Part shown: positions 21,274-30,583 of the stretch, one piece after another | Numbering within the stretch: the first letter of the stretch is position 1 | Layout of the letters: the number at the start of each line of letters is the position of its first letter | Origin: Rhynchopus sp. YZ270_cl-10 | Lineage: Eukaryota; Euglenozoa; Diplonemea; Diplonemida; Diplonemidae | Direction of reading: 5' to 3' | Assembly: GCA_964035575.1 (NCBI GenBank) | Contig: OZ037834.1 | Location: 589,598-653,597, forward strand | Length of the DNA: 64,000 nt | Notes under the pieces: model-generated | Told to the model about the DNA's origin: nothing | What the model saw: only the letters and a program-made list of their open reading frames with translations | Databases searched by the model: none | Translations under genes and position numbers: made by a program

Positions 21274-23601
21274 ATGAAGGAAAAAGTCCCCATCCCCACA
21301 TCTTTTCACTCTTTTGTCACCCTCCACCCACCACCCTCCACGCACCTTCCATTTTACCCCGCACCACACACAGGACAACACATTCCCTTCCTCCCCTCAT
21401 TTCCCCATCCCATTCCAAACCCACCCCTGCAACCCACAGCCGTAGCTAACGACAGTGATTGGTTGCGTGCAATGGGAGCATGGCACACCTTCATGCAGAT
21501 GCTGAAGCCATTTGATCTCGATGAATTTGCGAAGAAGGCGATTTCACCACATAAACCAAACACCTACATTGCGAAAAAGCGCATTGGGCGTGATGGGTTC
21601 AACAAGAGGTTGGTCTCCACTGTGGATGAACTCAAGGTGGGAATGACGATGCAAGACACAAGAGCACTGGTGTTGGCGTGTGGATCTGGAGTTGGGAAGA
21701 CGTTTGGCACATCAACAGCACGGCAGGGCTTTCAACAGCAAGAGATGGAGAATGGGGGCAAGAAGCGTTATGAACCTGTTGTGGCATACATCGGATTCAA
21801 CTGCAAGTCGATACTGTCCTGTGGTGAAAGATCCTTTCTCTCTGATAAGACCATCGATGGAGAAAGTTGCGTCAAGGTACTTGTCTTGTCCCGCTTGTTT
21901 GCTTGGCTCAATGGGTACAAGCAGCTACAGAGCGAGAAGCAGCAACTGGGCCCAACAGTTCTTGACATTCCAGACTCGGACGTGCAGATGCAGTTCATAC
22001 TTGGAGAATTCTGGAACAGTCAGATGCTCAGATATGAACAACTGATGACCAAAGAAGAGCTCAAGCGCGTGAATGTGGACGACATAACCACAAGTGTGAA
22101 GGAGATGCTCGAGGATCTTGGGAAACAAACCCCTGGCCTTGTGTTGATTGTCGTCGTGGACGAGGGTCAGGAACTGGACGAGAGTCGTAAGGATGGCGCA
22201 CGGTTTGCTCTGAGGTGCTTGCGAGAGCTCCAAATGGATATGATGGGTGTGAAGGAGGCAGTGAGAGTGCTTCCTGTATGCACGGAAATCAACCCACAGA
22301 CCCACCTCAGTGATGCAAGAGAAGGCAAAAATATTTCACTCAGCACACGCGAGGAGGCTTTGCTGAGCCAGGAAGAGTTTTGTCAACTTGTTTCTGATGC
22401 ATGCAAGGAAGTTTCTGAAGTGTCGGAAGATGACATCCGTTTCTTTGCAGCATGCGCATGGCCACGAGCGAGACCGGTTATGTGGATGCAACAGGGGAAC
22501 GACTTCACCATGTGTTCGGATTCTTCAGTTTCCTGTTGGGAGAAAGGGATGGATGTTCGGCGGGTTCTTCAGGCAGCCGCAGATGGCACGCCTCTCGAGA
22601 GAGACGAAGTGCCTGTCAACATGGTCCGTCTTGTGGATCAGAAGGGGAGGCAATATCCGTTGATTGACTACAGCGTGCTTAAGAGCACTGCGAGGAAGTT
22701 GAGACTTTCAGAATACGTTGGTTCTGTTCCTGGCAAGGTGAAGCTGCAACAACTTACACACGATTGTCACGGCTTCGAGGCTATTGCCTTCCGAACTGTG
22801 GCTCTTTTCCTGTACTTCTTCTATCACAATAGGGAAAACAACGACTTCTTGCCAACACAAAAAAGCACAGAGCCACTCCGGAAATGGTGTCCACCTTCTG
22901 TGCAGAGGGTTGTGTGTGTGCAGAAACTGGGTGACTCAGAGCCCCAGTCTCATCCCTTCAACAGTCAAGGCTCCGAGGACTGCAAAGAACTCAGCACAGA
23001 ATTTTTTGACTCGCTTGAGGAACTTTGCAACACCGGCGACACGATTCTGCTGCATTGCGGTGGATCGTCAGCGATGGACTTCATTTTGGTGACGTTGGAG
23101 AAGGGCAAGACACTGCACATCCGTTACGCAGATGCGAAGTTCAAGCAAAACCCAACCAATGATGGTGGCAATATGACCCAGATGACCGAGATGCTCACGA
23201 AGGCGAAGAAGGTCCACAAAGCACTACGTAAATATCTCAAGGAGCCCAAGAATCTCAAGAAACTCGAAAATCTCAAGGAATGCAGTCTGGCTCGATGGAA
23301 CGACGATAACTTCCTTCTCATCACCAACTCCCAGATGGAAGGTGACTGTGTGATGAGTCCTCTGACGACAACGTGGGAACCTATGACTACACTTCTGTAC
23401 CGTAGTACTGGAACTGAAGAGGCGGATGAGGACAAGGCATTTCCACCCTCAAGTCTGTTGTCATCGCGTCCTGTGTGGCCTGCATTGCTGTCTCGGGGCT
23501 CGCATGTTCCCAACCACATGTGGAAGACACCTCTACCCCCGACGAGAGCAATGATGACGAGACACATGCCGTTCTTCCGGAGAATCTGTAAACTGCTTTA
23601 G
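21274..23601 (+). CDS. P-loop NTPase with C-terminal nuclease-like domain, Crinkler/RHS-like (CR) type
   Basis: The 775-aa frame has no introns. Residues 137-143 (GSGVGKT) are a Walker A motif and LIVVVDE (291-297) a Walker B, giving a STAND/AAA-like ATPase core. The C-terminal half carries HGFEAIAFRTVALFL (E502), SSAMDFILV (D602) and HIRYADAKF (D620, K622), an order and spacing that suggest a PD-(D/E)xK nuclease fold. NTPase-nuclease pairs of this kind are known in Crinkler and retrotransposon-hotspot (RHS) proteins, which act in the nucleus or in conflicts between genomes. The first 60 residues are Pro/His-rich and may be untranslated: the in-frame ATG at 21472 (M67) has a good context and follows a pyrimidine-rich cccacag. 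The nuclease assignment rests on motifs only. A broken partial copy follows at 24145. Confidence 0.72.
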   Translation: MKEKVPIPTSFHSFVTLHPPPSTHLPFYPAPHTGQHIPFLPSFPHPIPNPPLQPTAVANDSDWLRAMGAWHTFMQMLKPFDLDEFAKKAISPHKPNTYIAKKRIGRDGFNKRLVSTVDELKVGMTMQDTRALVLACGSGVGKTFGTSTARQGFQQQEMENGGKKRYEPVVAYIGFNCKSILSCGERSFLSDKTIDGESCVKVLVLSRLFAWLNGYKQLQSEKQQLGPTVLDIPDSDVQMQFILGEFWNSQMLRYEQLMTKEELKRVNVDDITTSVKEMLEDLGKQTPGLVLIVVVDEGQELDESRKDGARFALRCLRELQMDMMGVKEAVRVLPVCTEINPQTHLSDAREGKNISLSTREEALLSQEEFCQLVSDACKEVSEVSEDDIRFFAACAWPRARPVMWMQQGNDFTMCSDSSVSCWEKGMDVRRVLQAAADGTPLERDEVPVNMVRLVDQKGRQYPLIDYSVLKSTARKLRLSEYVGSVPGKVKLQQLTHDCHGFEAIAFRTVALFLYFFYHNRENNDFLPTQKSTEPLRKWCPPSVQRVVCVQKLGDSEPQSHPFNSQGSEDCKELSTEFFDSLEELCNTGDTILLHCGGSSAMDFILVTLEKGKTLHIRYADAKFKQNPTNDGGNMTQMTEMLTKAKKVHKALRKYLKEPKNLKKLENLKECSLARWNDDNFLLITNSQMEGDCVMSPLTTTWEPMTTLLYRSTGTEEADEDKAFPPSSLLSSRPVWPALLSRGSHVPNHMWKTPLPPTRAMMTRHMPFFRRICKLL

Positions 23602-24967
23602 AAGACCAAACCACTAAGCAACAGAGCTGGCGGAGTGATGTGTGTGGCTTTGTATGTTTCCGTAGTGAGTGAAGTTAGTAACGAAGCTTTCGATAGCTTT
23701 CTTGCGTGCAAGGGATGGGGGAGGGGTTTGATACAGGTTCGAAGAGTAACAAAAGCGTTGAAAAAATTGGTGCGTATGTGGGTGGGATGTAGTTAAGAAG
23801 AGTGTTCTGCAAGTAACACAGCCGTTGGGAAAAGAAGAGCAGGACGGGAAGTAAAATGATATTTGAAGATGTTTTAAAATAACTTCATACTCGCCTGGTG
23901 GGCGAAAACCAGTAATAATTTGCAGAGGAGGTTTGTTTATATTCTGACACTTAATTTGTGGAGATGTGTTTTATGGAAAGATGGGTTTATTTCGTTCTGG
24001 AAATTGGAAGTTTCGGTAATCTTATTTGTTTCGGAAAATCATAGAAACCCCGTTCATCCTTTTGTTTAGTTGGTACGATCGTAATGTGCTGAAAGATGGT
24101 ATTCAACTGCCAAACCCCCCCTCTGATGTTTCCCCCATTCGCAAACGATTTCCGACGAGACCCAACCAATGATGGTGGTAAGATGCCCCAGATGACCGAG
24201 ATGCGCACGAAGGCGAAGAAGGTCCACCAAGTACAATGTAATTATCTCAAGAAGCGCAAGAATCTCGAGACACTACACTACAAGTCTGGCTCGGTGGAAC
24301 GACAACAATTTTCCTTCTCATCACCAACTCCCAGCTTCAAGGTGGCTGTGCTCTGTTAGGTTCCCATGTCAGAGGACCCATGCACGAGAAGGTCCATTCA
24401 TTCACAGGAGAAAAATTACCAAAAAAAAAAAACCGAAAATTGGCGAAAGAGAGGGGGAAAAAAATCGAGCAAGGCAAACATGGTACAAAACAAAACAAAA
24501 CAAAACAAAACAAGAGCACAAAACAAACACAACAAAAACTTCATAAAACACCATTCAAACTCCCTTGGTCATGCTGCAAGAATAAACAACTTATAGTGGA
24601 GTTCGTCCTCGGGTGTCTACACTAATACAACCAAGTTTTCAAGCAACAAAAAAAAACAAAAAAACTACAAAATAAAGTAGCAAAAACAAAAACAAAAAAC
24701 AAAACAAACTTTCAAACCCCCCTTTTCCCTTATAAACCCCTCCACTCCCTCCCCCTCTTCCGCCTCCCACAAACCACAGGGAAGGAAGAGGCCTTTATCC
24801 CCCCTCCCCCCTACCCCATATCTTCTCTCTCACACACTCACTCACCCGTTCAGAGACCCAACACACACACACACACCCTAAGGCAGAAACGGGCAGAAGA
24901 GAGAGAAGGTTGCAGGAGGGGTTACCGCGTACGACCCTGTAGTGGTGGGGGTGCAGCTGCAGCTGGG
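23602..24967. other. Intergenic stretch with a broken CR-family copy
   Basis: The first roughly 500 bp show nothing I recognise. A degraded copy of the upstream gene's 3' region lies at about 24145-24375, followed by A-rich low-complexity sequence, the repeat copy at 24595-24643, and a C/T-rich leader-like stretch before the ATG at 24968. Confidence 0.65.
24145..24375 (+). pseudogene. Broken partial copy of the CR-type gene (fossil)
   Basis: The sequence matches the 3' part of the preceding gene (about 23150-23375) along most of its length, for example CCAACCAATGATGGTGG and GAAGGCGAAGAAGGTCCAC. It is clearly diverged and carries several disruptions. It is best read as an old tandem-duplication remnant in the same orientation. 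Confidence 0.8.
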
Positions 24968-27247
24968 ATGGATGTGATGTACTCCCCACTAGACACGTAC
25001 GACACGAACGAGATGAACACGGCGCGTGGTCCACAGCGAGAGGAAATGGTCGATGAGTCCCTCTTTGAGGATTCGCCCAGCTACCAGATCTTTAAGGTAT
25101 AGTTCATGGGGTAAGATGTTCTATGATATTCGGAATTACCTCGAAAAGAAAGATGGAGGGAAAACAAAAAAAAAAAAAGTAAAAGAATGCCCTTCCTCCG
25201 TCCGGAACTTTTTGTTGCCTTTCAACCATATCATCACACCATACACCACAGCCCCGCCACGACCCCGAAACGAACGTCCTGCTTACACACGAAGACTTTC
25301 TACGAAAGTACGCAGACGGGCAGAAGCTGTGGGAGGCTGCAAAGGAGCGCTCACCGCCCTTCCTCGAGACACAGTACCGCCTGGGCCATGGCACACACCT
25401 GGACCTCTGCACTGAGCTGCGTACACGTGAACCTAACTACTTCATGGAAGCAAACTCAACGCGGTATGTCATGGGAAGACAGGGCATGGCAATCAACCGC
25501 CTTTTGGTACAGCAAGGTGGGGGCGGTTCTACAAAAAAAACAGTAAGCCCCTGTGGCTGCATACCGTTTGCTTCCATTTTCTATTTGCGATCCCGGTTTA
25601 CCATTTTACTAAGAGGCTTGGCCCAGTTACCATTTACTAAGTCCTCGTACCATTTACCGCCTTCGTAAATATGTTCGACCGTAATAAAGTTCCTGTCCTG
25701 TTCAGGATTTTTCTGGAACGTCCTTTTTTACGGTCGAACATTTTTACGAAGACGGTACTATGAGCTCGACTGAGATGCATTTTTTACCACGTTTCTAACT
25801 TCTCTTTATGAGTTAGTATATGGTACGATGGTACAGCCAATAAGGGGTTTAGGAGTGCACCTCCATGAATAGACCAACTTAATGCCACTCAACACACACA
25901 CCCCCCCATCCCCTCCCCTCCACACACAGGACACAAAACTGCCTCACCTCCTGCTGCGCCTGGGCCTGCTTCCCTCTCTGCGGCCCCTGTCTCTACGGTG
26001 CTTTGGTCTCTCAGTTCGAGGTCCCCCGCGGCCACGTACAGCCGATGGAGGACGGCCAGGGTGGGTATATGCTTGCGGGGCACGGCGTTCACCGCGTCGT
26101 ATCCCCTTTTGTGAAGAGTGTGGGCGTGCCTTTTGACATCAGTGCGGGACACCTGGTCCATGGGGACTGGTGTCTTGTTGTTATCGACCAAGGATTCATT
26201 GGGCTCGCCATGGATAAAGGACAGCCAATCCTCCTCCCACCAGGCTTCCACCAATGGAAGTCTACTACCCTGAAATTCGTGAAAACTATTGACCTGAATA
26301 TGCCAGTCATCTTCCTCGGACCGTACACGCTGTTGACAGTGGACCAAGGGTACTGCGCCGTAACGCAGGACAACGGAAAGCAGGACATAAAATGCGGTGG
26401 GGAAGTGCATCTGCTGATGCACCGCAACCACAAATTTGAGAAGTTCTTGACACAGAAGATTCAGACCGACAACCTTGCAAGGATTGAGGTGATCACAGGA
26501 GACAATGTTCTTATGTTGACCGACGCTACCGTAAACTGGAAGATATCCGACCCAGAATTAGCGGCAAAAAATGCGGCCGAAACCATGAAAAAGGCGAACG
26601 ACACTTCTCCACAACAGGGCGACATCACGAAACTGCGTAACGACATCCTCCAACAAGCCTCTGCATCACTCTCCTCCTTCATCGGCACCGTAAACTACTC
26701 TGACTCCTTTTCCCCAATGGCTGCTGTGCATCAAGACTCTGCTCCGGTCACTGCGGAGGTGGATAGGGGGGAAGGTGGCCTGCTATTTGACCCAGAACGC
26801 ATGCTTACTGCAGTCGAGCATGCAAACGCGGTGACCAGAGAGTATGGGGTGGAGATCATCAGTATCAACATCATTAGCGCTAAACCGAGCGATCCGACGT
26901 TGATGACATCTCTGGCTCAGGGGGCTGTTGCGGCGGCGGAAGCGCTTCAATTAGAGATTTCCGCGCAAGGAAGAGCTAAGGCTGCGAAGATTGAGGCAGA
27001 TGCCAGCGCTACAGCGTGTTTGATTGCAGCGCGTGCTAGTGCAAGCTGTGTGGATTTAAGCTCTAAAGCCGCAGCGGACGCAGAAGAGGTCCGTGCAGCT
27101 GGTGCAAAGACCGCAGCGGACCTCCTCGCGACAAGTGAGGTTGCTGTTGCGTTGGCGAAGATTGATAAAACAGGGTCCGCAATTGAGTCGTCGTCGTCTC
27201 TCTTCTTTGGTGCCGATCCGTCGAATTTGGGGGCTCTTCTTTCATGA
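24968..27247 (+). CDS. SPFH / band-7 (stomatin-prohibitin-flotillin) family protein, three exons
   Basis: Exons 24968-25096, 25252-25463 and 25930-27247 join in phase (0, then 2) to 552 aa; introns are gtatag...cacag and gtatgt...cacag. The N-terminal 110 residues are charged and soluble. A Cys cluster at 118-134 (CLTSCCAWACFPLCGPC) has no clear transmembrane helix and looks like a multi-palmitoylated membrane anchor. The SPFH domain follows (about 150-400): GHGVHRVVSPF, ITGDNVLMLTDATVNWKISD, and DPERMLTAVEHANAVTREYGVEIISINI. The C-terminal third is an Ala/Glu-rich coiled coil (ISAQGRAKAAKIEADASATA), as in flotillins and stomatins, which form membrane microdomain scaffolds. The alternative second-exon end at 25542 would break the frame, which favours the GTATGT donor at 25464. 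Intron 2 carries a small foldback (about 25662-25762). Confidence 0.88.
25662..25762. repeat. ~100-bp foldback of the TTCGACCGTAAA family in an intron
   Basis: CGCCTTCGTAAATATGTTCGACCG is mirrored by CGGTCGAACATTTTTACGAAG. Relatives lie at 15365-15462 (intergenic) and 33328-33453 (MAP2K intron 5), all with TCAGGATTTTTCTGGAA-like centres. Two of three copies lie in introns, and the hairpin would form in the pre-mRNA. Confidence 0.65.
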
Positions 27248-28542
27248 GGGGAAAATGGGGGTAGAAAAAAGGGAAAATGGAATTAAAAAAATGTGATCTC
27301 AGATAGTTTGGAAAAATATGGGTGAGGTGGAAGAGGAGGACAAAAAAACAGAGTAGCAAAAATAAAACAAAAACAAAAACTTTCAAAACCACCTTCGTGT
27401 GATTGTTTCGGACAATAAGTATGCATTTTTAATGTTTTCGTGTCAACAATTTCTGCACTAAAAAAGCTTCACTTTTTGATAACGTTTTTTTTTTTTTTTT
27501 CGAAATTTTTTTTTTGTGGAAAAGATGTTGTATGCACTGTGAGGCGATATTTCATCTTCAGTTTTTTTTTCCAGATGTAAACCAACGAAAATGGATTGTA
27601 GGACTGCATGGTTGGGAGTCCGCCCCTATACAGCTGGTCATTGTACCAAAAGGTACACTGTTCACGAGAGGGCTGTTTGTGTTTCAAGTCAACGTTCTTT
27701 TTTTTCTTCTCCCATCGAGATGCAATGGACAGCTCTTTAAACAGAGTCACATATTTTTTTTTTTTTGAAAGATATTTTTGTTCTGTTTTTTTGTTACATT
27801 CATGTGTTTCGCTCAGTTTTTGGTTATTATGTGTGCTCTGTAGTGTCGAGGGAGTACTATAGTCGCTGCCCACCTAATATAGTTCACACAATACGCCTTT
27901 CATCTGTTTCGGGGTTGTATATGCCAGGCACGTGCCTCCAAAAAGGCTTTTCCCCAACACAAACTACCTCGCTTGTTCTTTTATCTACAACGTCTTGAGA
28001 TGAAGTGTGTGGCGTGTTGCCAACACGATACACAGCAACTTCCATCCATCTTTCACCTTTTGATGTGTTTGTGTGTGCACGACAGGGGCACATTCATCTT
28101 ACTACTACTTTTTTTTTGTTTTTGTTTTGTCTTTAAGTGTGTCTTCTCTACGCGAGGAAGTTTCCCCCCCACAATACCCTCTTCATACCCTCATGACCCC
28201 ACAAAAAAAAACCCAACGAGAAAAAAGGAACCCCCTTTTTTGTTTTTGTTATTCCTACAAGCGTAGCTTAAAGGAGAAATAGTTCCTCAGATACGGTCGC
28301 CAATCACCCCTCAAACAGGGTAATTGAGCAATCAACGAAAAAAAAGGGGGCTGATGTGGGGAGATTATTTGGTAGGACTGCATGGCCTCCACGCTGCACC
28401 ACTTCACCCAAAAGCTACACCTGTCAAGAGAGGGGCTGTTTTTTTTTTGTATTTCAATGTCAAATTACTCCTCCCCTTTCTCCAACCAAAATTCTATGAC
28501 CTCACCACCACCACCCACCACCAGAAACACCACCCACTCCTC
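27248..28542. other. Intergenic repeats
   Basis: The notable item is a full-length copy (27572-27740) of the roughly 165-bp repeat beginning CAGATGTAAACC, running through TGTACCAAAAGGTACACTG and ending CCCATCGAGATGCAATGGAC. Another full copy lies in MAP2K intron 1. A copy of the 80-bp GCGTAGCTTNAAGGAGAAATAG repeat is at 28258-28340. No gene was seen. Confidence 0.65.
27572..27740. repeat. ~165-bp CAGATGTAAACC repeat (full copy)
   Basis: A second full copy is at 30745-30907. Shorter copies lie at about 20450-20525, 42788-42898 and 44159-44255, and fragments at 39880 and 54130. Constant parts are GTCCGCCCCTATACAGCTGG, the small hairpin TGTACCAAAAGGTACA, CACGAGAGGGCT and TGTATTTCAA. There is no frame of note. 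It is a dispersed element of unknown class. Confidence 0.75.
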
Positions 28543-29394
28543 ATGAGCGACCCCACCCCCACCCCCGCTGCAGACCCCACCTCCACCACCCCCGCCCCAC
28601 AGTCCGCCGGAGCCAAACGCAAACGCCCGACCACCAGCGGCAAATACACCGTCTGCGAGGCCGAAGCACCGGGCACACGCTGGACACGTTTCCCAATCCG
28701 GGTTCGCGCGCATCGTAACCCTCTGTCAGACAACGACGATGTCCATCCACGAGGCCCTGCTGACGTCCTTTGGGACGAAATGTACCCTGAGCGTGAAGGG
28801 AAAATGGTAGAATATGCGGATATGGGATGCGCATATGGGGGGCTTCTGTGCAAGCTTTCTGCGCTTTTCCCTGATACTCTGATGATGGGGATGGAAATCC
28901 GTGATAAAGTAGTATCATTTACGCAGGGACGTATTCAACACCTCCGCAAGGGAGAAGGAATCGACGGGGAAGGGGACGCAACGCACCACTACAACAACAC
29001 CTGGGTCATGCAGGGGAACACGATGAAGTATTTGCCGAACTTCTTTGAGAAGGGGCAGCTCAAGAGACTTTCCTTCTGCTACCCGGACCCACACTTCAAG
29101 AAGAAGAACATCAGGAGAAGAGTGATCCAGGAGGCCTTGACCCACGAATATGCCTACGTCATGGCAGATGGCGGGCTGCTCTACACAGTGACAGATGTGA
29201 AGGACCTCGCAGACTGGATGCAAATGCATTTGGACAAGTCCCCACTCTTCGAACGACTCACCGACGCAGAAGTCGAAGCCGACCCTTTCATCAAGTACGT
29301 CGCACACAGCTCTGAAGACGCAATCAGAACAGAGAAGAAGAACCTTGGGAAGCACTATGCGATACACCGTAAGCTGCCAACACCTCCGTTGTGA
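28543..29394 (+). CDS. TRM8: tRNA (guanine-N7-)-methyltransferase, Trm8/METTL1/TrmB family
   Basis: The 283-aa intronless frame begins at an ATG (28543) after a low-complexity leader. The enzyme uses SAM to make m7G46 in the variable loop of tRNA; in eukaryotes it pairs with a Trm82/WDR4 subunit, which is not in this window. Seen: a disordered Thr/Pro/Ala N-terminus; RAHRNPLSD (56-64); the SAM motif YADMGCAYGGLL (91-102); MGMEIRDKV (115-123); NTMKYLPNFFEKGQL (159-173); CYPDPHFKKKN (179-189); and YTVTDVKDLADWM (214-226). All align in order with METTL1, and the length is typical. In the usual KHKWR stretch after PDPHFK this protein has NIRRR, a possible lineage feature. The ATG is the first after an upstream C-rich run; the longer unspliced frame upstream is repeat sequence. 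Confidence 0.95.
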   Translation: MSDPTPTPAADPTSTTPAPQSAGAKRKRPTTSGKYTVCEAEAPGTRWTRFPIRVRAHRNPLSDNDDVHPRGPADVLWDEMYPEREGKMVEYADMGCAYGGLLCKLSALFPDTLMMGMEIRDKVVSFTQGRIQHLRKGEGIDGEGDATHHYNNTWVMQGNTMKYLPNFFEKGQLKRLSFCYPDPHFKKKNIRRRVIQEALTHEYAYVMADGGLLYTVTDVKDLADWMQMHLDKSPLFERLTDAEVEADPFIKYVAHSSEDAIRTEKKNLGKHYAIHRKLPTPPL

Positions 29395-30583
29395 GGAAAG
29401 GAAGGAATGAGGGGGCGGTCAATAATGTGAATTTTTTTTCCTTTTTTTGCGCATTTTTTTTTCAACTTTTGTTGTGTAAAAAAAAAGGTACTTTCTTTGA
29501 TGATGATGGCGATGTCTTTTACGTACAAAATAGCTGACCTGAATACAAAGAAAAGGGTACTGTATGGATCACCCTCGGTGGAGGTGTCTACGCTAATACA
29601 AAAAAAAAACCGAAGTTTTCAAAAAAAAACAAATTTGGTTGCGTTGCTTTTTTCAGTCAATTTTTTTTTATCAAAACAAAAATTAAAAATGGATAAAAGG
29701 GGGATTTGGGAGGGGGTGAGAGAGTAGGCTTTTAGTGTTTAGTGTGGTTGCTGTCGAGCGCACTCCTTTGAAAGAGAGGGGGAAAACAGGGCTGATGGAA
29801 AAAAAACCTATCAAATTTGTTATCTGGAAAAATACAAAAAACCAGAACCTAATCTAACCCCAGGGGTTTTTTTGAGTTTTTTTTTCTTCTTTTTCTTTGA
29901 GGAGTGCCTTGCTTGCGCAACCCACAGTGGTCCTGTCGTGGAGGATTCGTTCTTGAGGATTTGTTCTTTCGATCTTTTTAAGTGCTCAAACACAAAATAC
30001 CAGTCCTTTTAAAAAGTACTGTGTATGTTTTCCCCATTTTTTTTGCATCTCCCGCAAAACCCTCCCGGGGGTTGCAAAAAAAGATATAAAAAAAAAAGCA
30101 AACCAAAAAAACAGTAAGGGAACCGAAAATACTTCGGCATTCATATAAAGGCAAAACATCGATTTCTCTCTTTCACCTCCTTTTTTTTTGCTTTAGTTAT
30201 TGTGCTTGCAACCGTTTGTCATGACAAATGTCATGACAAACGGTTGCAATAAATACAGCTGTACTGTGATGTGTATTATGTTATTATGATGGGCAATTAT
30301 CACAATACAGACCACCACTATGGTATAACTGGTGTGGCTGAAAGGGGGGTGCGAAAAAGTGCTATTGTGGGGTCGTCGGCCACACCAATAACCCACTCTT
30401 CATATCAAACACACACACCCACAGGCGTATACACACAGAGAGGGAGACGTAAGCAACCAACAGCACCCTATCCACGACAGCTAAGACAGCAGCGCGCTTT
30501 CAGGGGGATTCAAGTAGGTTAGCAGAGGGGGAGGGGTTGTGAACGTTTTGTTGGTACAAAAAAAGGGGGTTAAAAAAAAAAAA
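29395..30583. other. Intergenic repeats
   Basis: Contents: a diverged copy of the TAGTGGAGTTCATCC repeat (about 29564-29622), an inverted repeat around 30213-30245 (AACCGTTTGTCATGACAAATG with its complement), a CAATACAGCTGTACTGTGATG copy (about 30250-30320), and the shortest TGGTGTGGC element (30330-30387). No gene was seen. Confidence 0.65.
30330..30387. mobile_element. TGGTGTGGC element, 58-bp form with ATAAC duplication
   Basis: TGGTGTGGCTGAAAGGGGGG and GGTCGTCGGCCACACCA enclose only a short centre. ATAAC is present on both sides (30325-30329 and 30388-30392). It appears to be an internally shortened relative of the roughly 140-bp form. Confidence 0.75.

Noticed and set aside
25464-25542. 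Extending SPFH exon 2 to the GTAAGC at 25543
   Set aside because: That join leaves the wrong phase for exon 3, whose Cys-rich and SPFH reading needs two bases from exon 2. The GTATGT at 25464 supplies them.
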